64,000 nt of DNA from Protopterus annectens (lineage: Eukaryota; Chordata; Ceratodontiformes; Protopteridae), in contig NC_056750.1 of assembly GCF_019279795.1 (NCBI RefSeq), positions 821,677,688-821,741,687 of the forward strand, written 5' to 3'. This document shows positions 46,864 to 57,401 of the stretch, one piece after another (the stretch's first letter is position 1; every line of letters begins with the position of its first letter). The notes beneath the pieces were generated by a model, which was not told where the DNA came from, did not search any database, and saw only the letters and a program-made list of their open reading frames with translations. The position numbers were made by a program, and so were the translations under genes.

Positions 46864-47085
46864 TAGGGTGCTGGTCTGTATCAATAGGGTGCTGGTCTGT
46901 ATCAGTAGTGTGCTGGTCTGAATCAGTAGTGTGCTGGTCTGTATCAGTAGTGTGCTGGTCTGTATCAGTAGTGTGCTGGTCTGTATCAGTAGGGTGCTGG
47001 TCTGTATCAGTAGGGTGCTGCTCTGTATCAGTAGGGTGCTGGTCTGTATCAGTAGGGTGCTGGTCTGTATCAGTGAGGTGTGTAT
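46864..47085. repeat. 21-bp tandem repeat, ~10 copies
   Basis: Unit agggtgctggtctgtatcagt with a g/t variant (agtgtgctgg). Being a multiple of 3, it gives long accidental frames on both strands (VCWSVS on plus, DTDQHPT on minus); these are not genes. Confidence 0.95.
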
Positions 47086-47358
47086 CAGTATCCATGCAAC
47101 CACATGGCTTGCATGCAGGGGAGAAGAATAAAGAACATCAGTCATGGGTGCAGATGACAGCAGCTGCCACCAGATTCTAAATACTCTTTTGAGACAACCT
47201 AATCAAATTACTGCTGGGTGAGGATGTAAGGCAGAGTCCTGGGCAGTTAAATAAAGATAGTGGGATAATAACCACTGAAAGACTGTCAAAGCTAAATCAA
47301 GAAACAAAAACTGACAAAGGATGCATTTTTATGACAACTATTTTGCTTTTTTCTACAG

Positions 47359-47412
47359 ATATCACCAATGATGGACATGTTGTATGGAAGCCTCCATTCA
47401 CCAAGATGAAAG
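47359..47412 (+). CDS. RPGRIP1 or RPGRIP1L: Second coding exon (54 nt), RPGRIP1/RPGRIP1L-like
   Basis: A 54-nt candidate exon with a strong acceptor (ttttgcttttttctacag) and an acceptable donor (gaaag/gtcagt). Joined in phase 1 to the exon ending at 13124, it reads D-ITNDGHVVW-KPPFTKMK and exits in phase 1 again. Its 18 complete residues match the spacing between the N-terminal block and the REELED coiled-coil start in RPGRIP1L. The PPFTKM segment resembles PPLSRM just before that point in RPGRIP1. The next exon, expected to encode something like EELED plus a heptad coiled coil, was not found in the remaining 16.6 kb, so it probably lies beyond the window. The RTE insertion begins only 56 bp downstream. 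The exon is short, so the call depends on splice sites, phase and weak homology together. Confidence 0.58.
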
Positions 47413-47468
47413 GTCAGTACTGAAATCATAATATCAGATCAAAATTATAACTATTTCCTAGATCATCT

Positions 47469-49098
47469 ACTTTCGGCTGTTCCCATTAAGGGTTGCCACA
47501 GCGGATCATCTGTTTCCATTTCTTCCTGTCCTCTACATCTTGCTCTGTAACACCAACCACCTGCATGTCCTCTCTCACCACATCCATAATCCTTATCTTA
47601 GGCCTTCCTCTTTTCCTGTTACCTGGTAGCTTCATCCTTAGCATCTTTTTCCCAATATAGTCAGCATCTCTCCTCGGTACATGTCCAAACCAATGTAATC
47701 TTGCCTCTCTGGCTTTGTCTCCAAACCTTCCAACCTGGGCTGACCCTCTAATATACTTATTCCTAATCCTGTCCACCCTCATCACACCCAATGCAAATCT
47801 TAACATCTTTAACTCTGCCACATCCAGCTCAAACTCCTGCCTTTTTGTCAGTGCCACTGTCTCCAACCCATATAACATAGCTGGTCTCACTACCCTCTTA
47901 TAGACCTTCCCTTTCACTCTTACTGGTACTAGTTTGTCACAAATCACTCCTGACACTCTTCTCCACCCACTCCATCCTGCCTGTACTCTCTTCATCTCTC
48001 TTCCACACTCACCATTACTCTGAACTATTGATCCCAAGTATTTAAACTCATCCACCTTCGCCACCTCTACTCCTTGCATCCTCACCATTCCTCTATCCTC
48101 TCTCTCATTCACACACATATATTCTGTCTTAGTCTTGTTGACCTTCATTCCTCTTCTCTCTAGAGCATATCTCCATCTCTCCAGGGTCATCTCCACCTGT
48201 TCCCTACTCTCACTACAGATCACAATGTCATCTGCAAACATCATAGTCCACGGGGACTCCTGTCTGATCTCGTCTGTCAATCTGTCCATCACCATTACAA
48301 ATAAGAAAGGGCTCAGAGCTGAACCTTGATGGAATCCCACCTCCACCTTAAACGCATCCATCACTACCACCGCAGACCTCACCGCTGTCACACTACCCTC
48401 GTACGTATCCTGTACCACTCTTACATACTTCCCTGACACTCCCGACTTCCTCATACAATACCACAACTCCTCTCTAGGCACCCTGTCATATGCTTTCTCT
48501 AAGTCTACAAAAACACAATGCAACTCCATCTGACCTTCTCTGTACTTCTCCATCAACACTCTCAGAGCAAACATCACATCTGTAGTGCTCTTTCCTGACA
48601 TGAAACCATACTGCTGATCACTAATCATCATGTCCCTTTTTAACCTAGCTTCCACTACTCTTTCCCATAACTTCATGCTGTGACTGATCAATTTAATCCT
48701 TCTGTAGTTACTACAGCTCTGCTCATCACTCTTATTCTTAAAAATCGGTACCAAAACACTTCTCCATTCCTCAGGCATTCTCTCAGGCATTCTCTCATTT
48801 TCCAAGATTTCATTAAACAATCTGGTTAAAAACTCCACTGTCATTTCACTTAAACACCTCCATGCTTCCACAGGTATGTCATCTGGGCCAACAGCCTTTC
48901 CATTCTTCATCCTCTTTATAGCTATCCTTACTTTCCCCTTGCTAATCCATTGTACTTCATGATTCACTATCCTCACATCACCCAACCTTCTCTCACTCTC
49001 CTTCTCTTCATTCATCAACCCCTCAAAGTATTCTTTCCATCTCCTCAACACACTCTCCTTGCTTGTGAGCATGTTTCCCTCATTATCCTTTATCACCT
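47469..49098 (-). mobile_element. RTE-clade LINE, 5' truncated, with 21-bp target duplication
   Basis: A 1.63-kb minus-strand insertion. A perfect 21-bp direct repeat flanks it (47448-47468 and 49099-49119, starting taactatttcctag). Only the RT and C-terminal half of the ORF is present, so the APE endonuclease was lost by 5' truncation at insertion. The 3' UTR is very short (about 17 bp after the stop), typical of RTE. Good ORF preservation and a perfect duplication point to a relatively recent insertion. Confidence 0.92.
47486..49096 (-). CDS. RTE reverse transcriptase, C-terminal 536 codons, open
   Basis: A continuous frame on the minus strand. RT blocks in order: MKNGKAVGPDDIPVEAW, NYRRIKLISHSMKLWERVVE, QYGFMSGKSTTDVMFALR, CVFVDLEKAYDRVPREELW (catalytic Asp), GFHQGSALSPFLFVMVMD and MMFADDIVI (intact catalytic pair). 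Post-RT residues follow: VDEFKYLGSIVQSNGECGRE, RPAMLYGLETVALTKRQE and LRWFGHV-like ARLHWFGHVPRRDADYIG. It ends in MIRCGNP. This is the RTE arrangement widespread in fish and other vertebrates. A short repeat in PERMPERMPEEW reflects a small local duplication near 48770-48795. It lacks the endonuclease, so it could not retrotranspose autonomously; it is antisense to the host gene. Confidence 0.92.
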   Translation of the reverse strand: MIKDNEGNMLTSKESVLRRWKEYFEGLMNEEKESERRLGDVRIVNHEVQWISKGKVRIAIKRMKNGKAVGPDDIPVEAWRCLSEMTVEFLTRLFNEILENERMPERMPEEWRSVLVPIFKNKSDEQSCSNYRRIKLISHSMKLWERVVEARLKRDMMISDQQYGFMSGKSTTDVMFALRVLMEKYREGQMELHCVFVDLEKAYDRVPREELWYCMRKSGVSGKYVRVVQDTYEGSVTAVRSAVVVMDAFKVEVGFHQGSALSPFLFVMVMDRLTDEIRQESPWTMMFADDIVICSESREQVEMTLERWRYALERRGMKVNKTKTEYMCVNEREDRGMVRMQGVEVAKVDEFKYLGSIVQSNGECGREMKRVQAGWSGWRRVSGVICDKLVPVRVKGKVYKRVVRPAMLYGLETVALTKRQEFELDVAELKMLRFALGVMRVDRIRNKYIRGSAQVGRFGDKAREARLHWFGHVPRRDADYIGKKMLRMKLPGNRKRGRPKIRIMDVVREDMQVVGVTEQDVEDRKKWKQMIRCGNP

Positions 49099-49119
49099 TA
49101 ACTATTTCCTAGATCATCT

Positions 49120-49403
49120 CAGCAAACAATTTTGTCTTGCAGGGTTTACATGGCCAAGAAGAGTAAAGCAAATATTTTACTCATCTATAGTAGAAAGAAA
49201 GGTAGCCTCCTTCAGAAGAAAGAAAAAAAGAGTGGGTAATCATGGCATTACCAGATGGAGGTCTTGTGGTAATTAATGGAAACATTTACTCACTGAAGGA
49301 GTAGTGAATGCATCAACATGCCTGATATCAAGAAGTGAGATTTTTTTTAACTAGGTGTGAAAAGAATATGACAAATTTAGCAAAAGTGTTCAGAAAGTAG
49401 TGT
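49120..49403. other. Intronic DNA, no gene recognised
   Basis: Contains an acceptor-like sequence (tttgtcttgcag, ending 49141) followed by an open stretch, but the peptide (FTWPRRVKQIFYSS) matches nothing I know and has no donor, so I do not call an exon. Confidence 0.4.
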
Positions 49404-50222
49404 ATTATAGCAATAACCCAAGCCTGGGTGTGGGTAATGCTGGATTTACCCACGGTTGGTGTGGTTTAGTCACGAGGGCGAAGCCCGAGTGACCAAACAA
49501 AGCCAACCGTGGGTAAATCCAGCATTACCCACACCCAGAAGTGGGTTATTGCTATTATACAATGACATTATTTAAGAAAAAAAATAATTAATTTTCTTAA
49601 ATAATGGCATTGTATAATGCCTCCTTGCTGCCCTTCCGCAGCTGTCTGGTATTCTGCAGCAGTTCTGATGTACTGCGCATGCGTATGCCTACACAGTACA
49701 TCAGAGCAGTGGGCAAAAGCAAAGGAGAAAGCAAGATCTACGTTGCTTTTTACAAACTTGTTTCGCTTTGTTAAATGGGTTTAACATAGCGAGACAGCTT
49801 TAAAAAAAGAAACGGAGCCGTTGCTTTTTTTAAAGCTGTCTCGCTATGTTAAACCCATTTAACATAGCAAAACAGTTTGTAAAAAGAAACGGAGAAAGCA
49901 AGATCTCCATTGCTTTTTACAAACTGTCTCGCTATGTTAAACGAGTTTAACATAGCGGGACAGCATTAAAAAAAGCAACGGAGAATCTCCGTTGCTTTTT
50001 TTAATGCTGTCTGTCTATGTTAAACGAGTTTAACATAGCAAGACAGTGTGAAGTAACGGAGATCTTGCGTTCTCCGTTGCTGTAAAAAAAAAAAAAAGTT
50101 ATAGTAATGGAAAAAGTCCGGACGACCGGACCTTTTTCCATTACTATAACTCTGATTTACAACGTGCACGCTGACCAATCAGCGTGATGTTTTTTGAATA
50201 TTAATCGGGGGTCGTTGTATAA
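49404..50222. mobile_element. Multi-palindrome foldback element, ~820 bp
   Basis: A cluster of nested inverted repeats. Hairpin 1 (49410-49552) has ~63-bp arms around a small loop gagggcgaagccc. Hairpin 2 is at 49556-49617 (tatacaatgacattatttaag arms). Hairpin 3 is at about 49665-49705. At 49730-50060 the module tttaacatagcgagacag alternates in orientation with aacggag/ctccgtt arms. Hairpin 5 is at 50098-50151 (gttatagtaatggaaaaagtcc arms, written here in part). The outer ends tatagcaataaccc (left) and tatacaacgacccc (right, minus strand) are imperfect inverted repeats. It has no ORF and is probably a non-autonomous foldback DNA element. Confidence 0.7.
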
Positions 50223-50695
50223 TTCCAATTGTGGTATCTGTAGAAGGTAGCATGACTGTTTTCACCCTGTAATTTTTATATTTTCATTTTATTTATTGTT
50301 ATGCTTTGTGTTCCTGTATTTGAAGCACAAAACACTTATTCATGAATGCTCGTTAGTACAAACCTGACCCAAGACTGCTCATCACATGATAACCATCCCA
50401 CTCTGAACATAGCACCACTTCATTGCTTAAGCAGTAACAATTAGTGAGGGTTGGCATTCTGCTGTATGTACCCATGAGTGCTGCTTAAACCACAACAGCA
50501 AAGCCCAAGTTGTCTAATGGAGATGTGTATCTAGAGTACGACTTTGGGGACAGCGACCTCACACACAAGGTGTTATGGGGTTGCAGATAGGGATTTTATC
50601 ACAGTACTGGTATTCAGAAGTGAGTGCCAATACTGTAACTGCTGCAGTAGTTTAAGTGCTTTGTGGGTGGTATTGTAACTATAGAAAACAATTTG
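50222..50695. other. Non-coding DNA, no gene recognised
   Basis: No domain, repeat or element boundary recognised. Confidence 0.4.
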
Positions 50696-50697
50696 TT

Positions 50698-50774
50698 ACA
50701 ATACCAATACACGCACACACACATATACAAGAGACACACACACACATAAACAAGAGACACACACACATATACAA

Positions 50775-50832
<58 letters not shown>

Positions 50833-51128
50833 AGAGACACACACACACATATACAAGAGACACACACACACATACAAGAGACACACACATACACATATAC
50901 AAGAGACACACACACACACACATATACAAGAGACACACACACACATATACAAGAGACACACACACACACACACACACATATATACAAGAGACACACACAT
51001 ATACAAGAGACACACACATATACAAGAGACACACATATAAAAGAGACACACACACACCCACATACACACAGACACAGAGACACATGCACACACCCACACA
51101 CATACAGAGACACACACACACACATATA
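50698..51128. repeat. (CA)n and acacatatacaagag tandem array
   Basis: CA dinucleotide runs alternate with a unit acacatatacaagagacac of varying length. Long Cys/Val-rich (minus) and Thr/His-rich (plus) frames here are artefacts of the repeat. Confidence 0.95.
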
Positions 51129-51390
51129 CACTGTTTGGGACATTAACTGTGAATCTGTGTTAGTTACTCATTTCACTACATGTTGGTCTTACAGGGTAAC
51201 TGGGCAATTTCCACCCCAATTCACATACAAAGGGGGACCATTTGTTATATATATATGCAGTTATAAGAAAGCTGTCTTTCCTTCATGCACACATTCACAT
51301 ACACCTGTACAAACACATATTGTGTTACATTAATTTTGTTTCTAAGACTATGGATTGCTTTAAACAGATCATGCCTGGCCTGCATATGCG

Positions 51391-51484
<94 letters not shown>
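51391..51484. repeat. (TG)n microsatellite, ~45 units
   Basis: Uninterrupted gt repeat of about 90 bp, 260 bp from the CA array of opposite phase. Confidence 0.97.
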
Positions 51485-51485
<1 letters not shown>

Positions 51486-52030
51486 TGATGTAAATTATAC
51501 ACTATGAATTCTGACCCGTCCATATGTAGAGTGTAAGTACAAATTAGTAGTTGAGTAGAAACAAAATGATGTAAAACACTAGCAATACAGAAATTGAACA
51601 AATGATAATAACTGCCTCATGCAGTTTAATTCAAAGGAGCTAATAGTGTTGATACAAAAAGTGAGAAAGTCGAACACTATGTACGTGGTGTTGGTTATTC
51701 ACTTGTGGTTGAGTTAAAGTATTGTCAAGCATTTGCTAAAAGAGAAGTACATCTCTCAGTAATAGCTGTCTTATCTTTTTGTTCTTTAAGCTACTTTACT
51801 CCTTTAGGCTCCCAGCTGTGACCTCCAATGTTTTTAGAGCAGCTGCTACTAACAGAGAAAGGAAATAATCTAACAGGAGGAAAATGATAGGTTCTGGAAA
51901 GGCATAGCTTCTGTTTCTTTTGCTTCTTGCTTCTTTCATTTTAATGTTTGAGTTTGTCATCATTGTATTCCAGTCTTTGGTTTACACTAGTTGCAAATAA
52001 ACTAAGTAAAGTATTGTAAATGGTAATGAT
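51485..52030. other. Non-coding DNA, no gene recognised
   Basis: No domain, repeat or element boundary recognised between the TG array and the 62/84-bp array. Confidence 0.4.
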
Positions 52031-52044
52031 GGCAGAAAATGAGT

Positions 52045-53880
52045 TGTGCCATCCTGTCTCCTGCCTACCTTACTTATGTGCACTAATCCTAACCCTGCCT
52101 CTGTCTCTAAACCTAACTTCTCCTGCCTACCTTACTTATATGCACTAATCCTAACCCTGCCTCTGTCTCTAAACCTAACTCTACACCTTGTCTGCCATCC
52201 TGTCTCCTGCCTACCTTACTTATGTGCACTAATCCTAACCCTGCCTCTGTCTCTAAACCTAACTTCTCCTGCCTACCTTACTTATGTGCACTAATCCTAA
52301 CCCTGCCTCTGTCTCTAAACCTAACTCTACACCTTGTCTGCCATCCTGTCTCCTGCCTACCTTACTTATGTGCACTAATCCTAACCCTGCCTCTGTCTCT
52401 AAACCTAACTTCTCCTGCCTACCTTACTTATGTGCACTAATCCTAACCCTGCCTCTGTCTCTAAACCTAACTCTACACCTTGTCTGCCATCCTGTCTCCT
52501 GCCTACCTTACTTATGTGCACTAATCCTAACCCTGCCTCTGTCTCTAAACCTAACTCTACACCTTGTCTGCCATCCTGTCTCCTGCCTACCTTACTTATG
52601 TACACTAATCCTAACCCTGCCTCTGTCTCTAAACCTAACTTCTCCTGCCTACCTTACTTATGTGCACTAATCCTAACCCTGCCTCTGTCTCTAAACCTGA
52701 CTCTACACATTGTCTGCCATCCTGTCTCCTGCCTACCTTACTTATGTGCACTAATCCTAACCCTGCCTCTGTCTCTAAACCTAACTCTACACCTTGTCTG
52801 CCATCCTGTCTCCTGCCTACCTTACTTATGTGCACTAATCCTAACCCTGCCTCTGTCTCTAAACCTAACTCTACACCTTGTCTGCCATCCTGTCTCCTGC
52901 CTACCTTACTTATGTGCACTAATCCTAACCCTGCCTCTGTCTCTAAACCTAACTTCTCCTGCCTACCTTACTTATGTACACTAATCCTAACCCTGCCTCT
53001 GTCTCTAAACCTAACTCTACACCTTGTCTGCCATCCTGTCTGTCTCCTGCCTATCTTACTTATGTGCACTAATCCTAACCCTGCCTCTGTCTCTAAACCT
53101 AACTCTACACCTTGTCTGCCATCCTGTCTCCTGCCTACCTTACTTATGTGCACTAATCCTAACCCTGCCTCTGTCTCTAAACCTAACTTCTCCTGCCTAC
53201 CTTACTTATGTGCACTAATCCTAACCCTGCCTCTGTCTCTAAACCTAACTCTACACCTTGTCTGCCATCCTGTCTCCTGCCTACCTTACTTATGTGCACT
53301 AATCCTAACCCTGCCTCTGTCTCTAAACCTAACGTCTCCTGCCTACCTTACTTATGTGCACTAATCCTAACCCTGCCTCTGTCTCTAAACCTAACTCTAC
53401 ACCTTGTCTGCCATCCTGTCTCCTGCCTACCTTACTTATGTGCACTAATCCTAACCCTGCCTCTGTCTCTAAACCTAACTCTACACCTTGTCTGCCATCC
53501 TGTCTCCTGCCTACCTTACTTATGTGCACTAATCCTAACCCTGCCTCTGTCTCTAAACCTAACTTCTCCTGCCTACCTTACTTAAGTGCACTAATCCTAA
53601 CCCTGCCTCTGTCTCTAAACCTAACTCTACACCTTGTCTGCCATCCTGTCTCCTGCCTACCTTACTTATGTGCACTAATCCTAACCCTGCCTCTGTCTCT
53701 AAACCTAACTCTACACCTTGTCTGCCATCCTGTCTCCTGCCTACCTTACTTATGTGCACTAATCCTAACCCTGCCTCTGTCTCTAAACCTAACTTCTCCT
53801 GCCTGCCTTACTTATGTGTACTAATCCTAACCCTGCCTCTGTCTCTAAACCTAACTCTACACCTTGTCTTAGAGGAAACC
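52045..53880. repeat. Two-type minisatellite (62-bp and 84-bp units), 24 units
   Basis: All units share a ~59-bp core cctgcctaccttacttatgt, then gcactaatcctaaccctgcc, then tctgtctctaaacctaact. Short units (S, 62 bp) end in tct; long units (L, 84 bp) add ctacaccttgtctgccatcc, then tgtct. My reading of the order is S L S L S L L S L L L S L L S L S L L S L L S L, 9 S and 15 L. Plus-strand Leu/Pro/Asn-rich and minus-strand frames are repeat artefacts. Confidence 0.92.
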
Positions 53881-54127
53881 CTTTCCTTAACACTACCAGT
53901 TCTCAAGAAAAGTACTTCTTATGGCTTTGGTATGGTTTATACTTTTTTACTTTTTAGTGCATTTTTAAATTGATCACAGAAGTAGAGGAGTTTGCCTGTT
54001 ATTTAACGTGGGTACTGGTGTTTTTGTCTGTATTTCAATGCGTTTACATTATGAAATGTTTGCATTTTGGTATCTGTACTGTGAGTGCAAACATTTTGAT
54101 GCATCTGGAATTTAAATGTATTCATTT

Positions 54128-54194
<67 letters not shown>

Positions 54195-54870
54195 CGTGTG
54201 TGTGTGTGTAGCTATAATCTATCTATTTATTTATTTAGTTATATAGTGGAACTCAGCGCTGCCACTCAATGGAACAGTTCATAGGTGGAACCAGCGATAG
54301 GAGGAAGATCTGCCATGTAATGAGGTGGCACGTTAATGGAGTCTTGGTAACTCTGGTGTAAAATGGGAATGGATGCTGGAAGCAAGAGAGAAAGCCACAA
54401 GAGTCAGTCTGAATGAGGCTGAGGAGAGCTGTGCATGGCTTTCATCCTTCCACTTCCACTTCTGGAACACTACTTGTCATCATGTGGAACAGTTTCTAAC
54501 AGCTTACTAATACTTCAGCTAGGAAGTTCTGAGATGGTTAAATGTATTACCTTTATTCTTAGAAAAAGCTCTTTTGATGAATTAATATAATTCAGTATTA
54601 TTTATTATGGATGCCAGTTAAAAATTCTTACTGCTCAATGTGTGACAGACCCTTTCAATGTGAAACAATAAGGAATATGGACCTTTTAGGACATAAAGTG
54701 AAGAACATTCTTCATAAAGAGGTACACCTGAGAGGTATGGAACTCTAAGACATTCAACTCTAATGAATTATTTAAGTTCTGTCATTTATGATCGAGTTCA
54801 AAATGAAAACAAGCAGTGTGCACAAAATTTTGTAGCAGAACAGAAAGACATGCTTCTTGATTTTGAATGA
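53880..54870. other. Non-coding DNA with short microsatellites
   Basis: (GTAT)n/(TA)n/(TG)n near 54132-54211. Otherwise no recognisable gene; 54600-54750 has short open frames without homology. Confidence 0.5.
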
Positions 54871-54874
54871 TTAC

Positions 54875-55833
54875 AAAGTGATAAAAGCAAGATACGGTAA
54901 GGATTGTAAACTGGGCTTGTGTTACTAAAAATCTAAAGTGATAAAAGCAAGATACGGTAAGGATTGTAAACTGGGTTTGTGTTACTAAAAATCTAAAGTG
55001 ATAAAAGCAAGATACGGTAAGGATTGTAAACTGGGTTTGTGTTACTAAAAATCTAAAGTGATAAAAGCAAGATACGGTAAGGATTGTAAACTGGGTTTGT
55101 GTTACTAAAAATCTAAAGTGATAAAAGCAAGATACGGTAAGGATTGTAAACTGGGTTTGTGTTACTAAAAATCTAGAGTGATAAAAGCAAGATACGGTAA
55201 GGATTGTAAACTGGGTTTGTGTTACTAAAAATCTAAAGTGATAAAAGCAAGATACGGTAAGGATTGTAAACTGGGTTTGTGTTACTAAAATCTAAAGTGA
55301 TAAAAGCAAGATACGGTAAGGATTGTAAACTGGGTTTGTGTTACTAAAAATCTAAAGTGATAAAAGCAAGATACGGTAAGGATTGTAAACTGGGTTTGTG
55401 TTACTAAAAATCTAAAGTGATAAAAGCAAGATACGGTAAGGATTGTAAACTGGGTTTGTGTTACTAAAAATCTAAAGTGATAAAAGCAAGGTACGGTAAG
55501 GATTGTAAACTGGGTTTGTGTTACTAAAAATCTAAAGTGATAAAAGCAAGGTACGGTAAGGATTGTAAACTGGGTTTGTGTTACTAAAAATCTAAAGTGA
55601 TAAAAGCAAGATACGGTAAGGATTGTAAACTGGGTTTGTGTTACTAAAAATCTAAAGTGATAAAAGCAAGATACGGTAAGGATTGTAAACTGGGTTTGTG
55701 TTACTAAAAATCTAAAGTGATAAAAGCAAGGTACGGTAAGGATTGTAAACTGGGTTTGTGTTACTAAAAATCTAAAGTGATAAAAGCAAGATACGGTAAG
55801 GATTGTAAACTGGGTTTGTGTTACTAAAAATCT
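54875..55833. repeat. 60-bp tandem repeat, 16 copies
   Basis: Unit aaagtgataaaagcaagata then cggtaaggattgtaaactgg then gtttgtgttactaaaaatct. Sixteen copies are nearly identical (a/g variants at 'gatacgg/gtacgg', one 59-bp unit near 55291). 60 bp keeps frame, so the minus strand reads a perfect 20-residue repeat (RFLVTQTQF...CFYHF); with no flanking coding signal I regard it as an artefact. Confidence 0.96.
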
Positions 55834-57007
55834 CACTAAAAAGAGGTTTTATTGCATAAATACAAAAGGAAGTTCTGTGTAATGTTCTCAGTATGCAAAA
55901 GTAGAATGCTGAACCCAATATCGATAATTGCTTGATAAAGAGATCTTATTTTATTCATTTATTTATTTCATTTTATTAACTGGATAGGTAAGCTGGGCAG
56001 CAGATCCTTTTCAGCCACAACTCAGGCCAGTTGGCACAAAAATGTAATACAGTAGTTATAAATACAGTGATACATAAGTCAAACAATGCAAGAATACATA
56101 ATAATGGCGATCTAAATAAGGCAAATACAACAAGAGCAGGTGAAATGTGACAAAGTCATGAGAGTTATTTGCAGTATTTGAATTTTGCAATCATAATAAA
56201 TGCATGTGGGATATCGCATAGCCATGGTATGCAATGAGTGACCATTCAGTCCCTCGCTACACACCAACTCATCATTATTTGTAAAGCATAAGCATCTATA
56301 ATCTTGTAGCAGTTGTTCTTTTGCTTTGAATGTTTCTAGTGTGTTTTGCTCCTTTGTTTCTCCTGGGTGTTTATTTCAGATTGCTGGAGCCAACTTTGAG
56401 AATACACGTCATTCTCTTATGGCTGTGTTGAAACGTGGTCTAATGAGTGCTAACCCCTCTTCATGACTGTCTCTCAGAGAGTAGTTTGGTGGTTTAAACA
56501 ATGCTGCATTATTTTAAATAATTTGTTTATATGTTGCACTTTCACTAACTTGTAGCCATCGAAGAGTTGATGGAGTTGGCAGCCATGTGCACTTGAGTCT
56601 CCAAGAGAATCAAATTTGCAGATCTTTATTGTAGTTTGTAATAGGAGTGTATTTGTGTAAAATGAAGAGATCCACCTTGATTTTCTGACAAAGGAATAAG
56701 CAGGGTTACAAAGAGAAGTGACCTCCTTAATGGAGAAAATGTGGAGTACGCAAAGGTTAACAAAACAGCAAAGTGAACAAATAATTAGTGCTTGAAAAGT
56801 AAATATAAGTGGAAGTGAAATTAAAAAAGAGAACTGAGACACGGAACATATGATGGTTGATGTTCAGAAAGAGTGTCTAACTGGCCTGGGGCATCTGGAA
56901 TATAAAACAAAGAGCTAGAAAGTTTATTCAAAGGACCGATGAAACAAGGCAATGCAGATGTGCATAAATAGATACCTGTACAGAAAGTTTGTCTGAGCTT
57001 ATTAAAC
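55834..57007. other. Non-coding DNA; possible LINE 3' end at 55950-56100
   Basis: An (attt)n-like run at 55955-55985 followed by 'ggcagcagatccttttcagcc' looks like an L2-type 3' end on the minus strand, without coding support. 56470-57000 shows nothing recognisable. Confidence 0.4.
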
Positions 57008-57089
57008 AAGTTTAGGATAAAATCCAACAACAGGGACGAAAACCACAAAACGGCACCCAACCAAAAATATTCAAATCCTTTAATAAAAT

Positions 57090-57129
57090 TAAGCGCTTTT
57101 CGTTTGTCACAGTATGCAAACTTCTTCAG
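57090..57129 (-). ncRNA. Hammerhead ribozyme motif of the PLE (best preserved)
   Basis: Minus strand, 5' to 3': CTGAAGA (57129-57123), an unpaired A, stem II GTTTG (57121-57117), loop of 10 nt, CAAAC (57106-57102), then GAAA (57101-57098), and the palindrome AAGCGCTT (57098-57091) followed by A (57090), the expected cleavage position. A self-complementary stem III is typical of PLE hammerheads thought to act as dimers. Stem I pairing is weak by eye. Core residues all match CUGANGA and GAAA. Confidence 0.68.
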
Positions 57130-57401
57130 ACAAATGAAGTCATGTGCAAGAGCACTTATCAAATCAATTAACAACTCAATGAATCAATCAAGTCATTTAA
57201 AGGAGAAAATTCAATTTTCACAAACACCGCTGCACTAACTGACATTACAAATAAACACTTTTCATAGTAAACCTAAAACCACTCTCAAATTTGTGACATT
57301 TAAACATTACCATTAAAAACAACACTATAAAGTAACACTAAAGTACAGTGCTAAATAAGCTTGACTTACACCATGTTTATAATTACTGTAACTAAGATGC
57401 A

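Noticed and set aside
46730..47180. Open frames of DTDQHPT and VCWSVS repeats
   Set aside because: Produced by a 21-bp tandem repeat on both strands; no start context, splice sites or conservation.
49139..49276. Possible third exon after the acceptor-like tttgtcttgcag
   Set aside because: Peptide does not resemble the expected coiled-coil start and no suitable donor was seen.
50614..51333. Long Cys/Val-rich and Thr/His-rich frames
   Set aside because: Translation of (CA)n and related microsatellite; not coding.
52046..53973. Series of Leu/Pro-rich ORFs up to 234 codons
   Set aside because: Caused by the 62/84-bp minisatellite on both strands.
55285..55836. 183-codon minus-strand ORF with a 20-residue repeat
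   Set aside because: Exact consequence of a 60-bp tandem repeat; no flanking coding signal.
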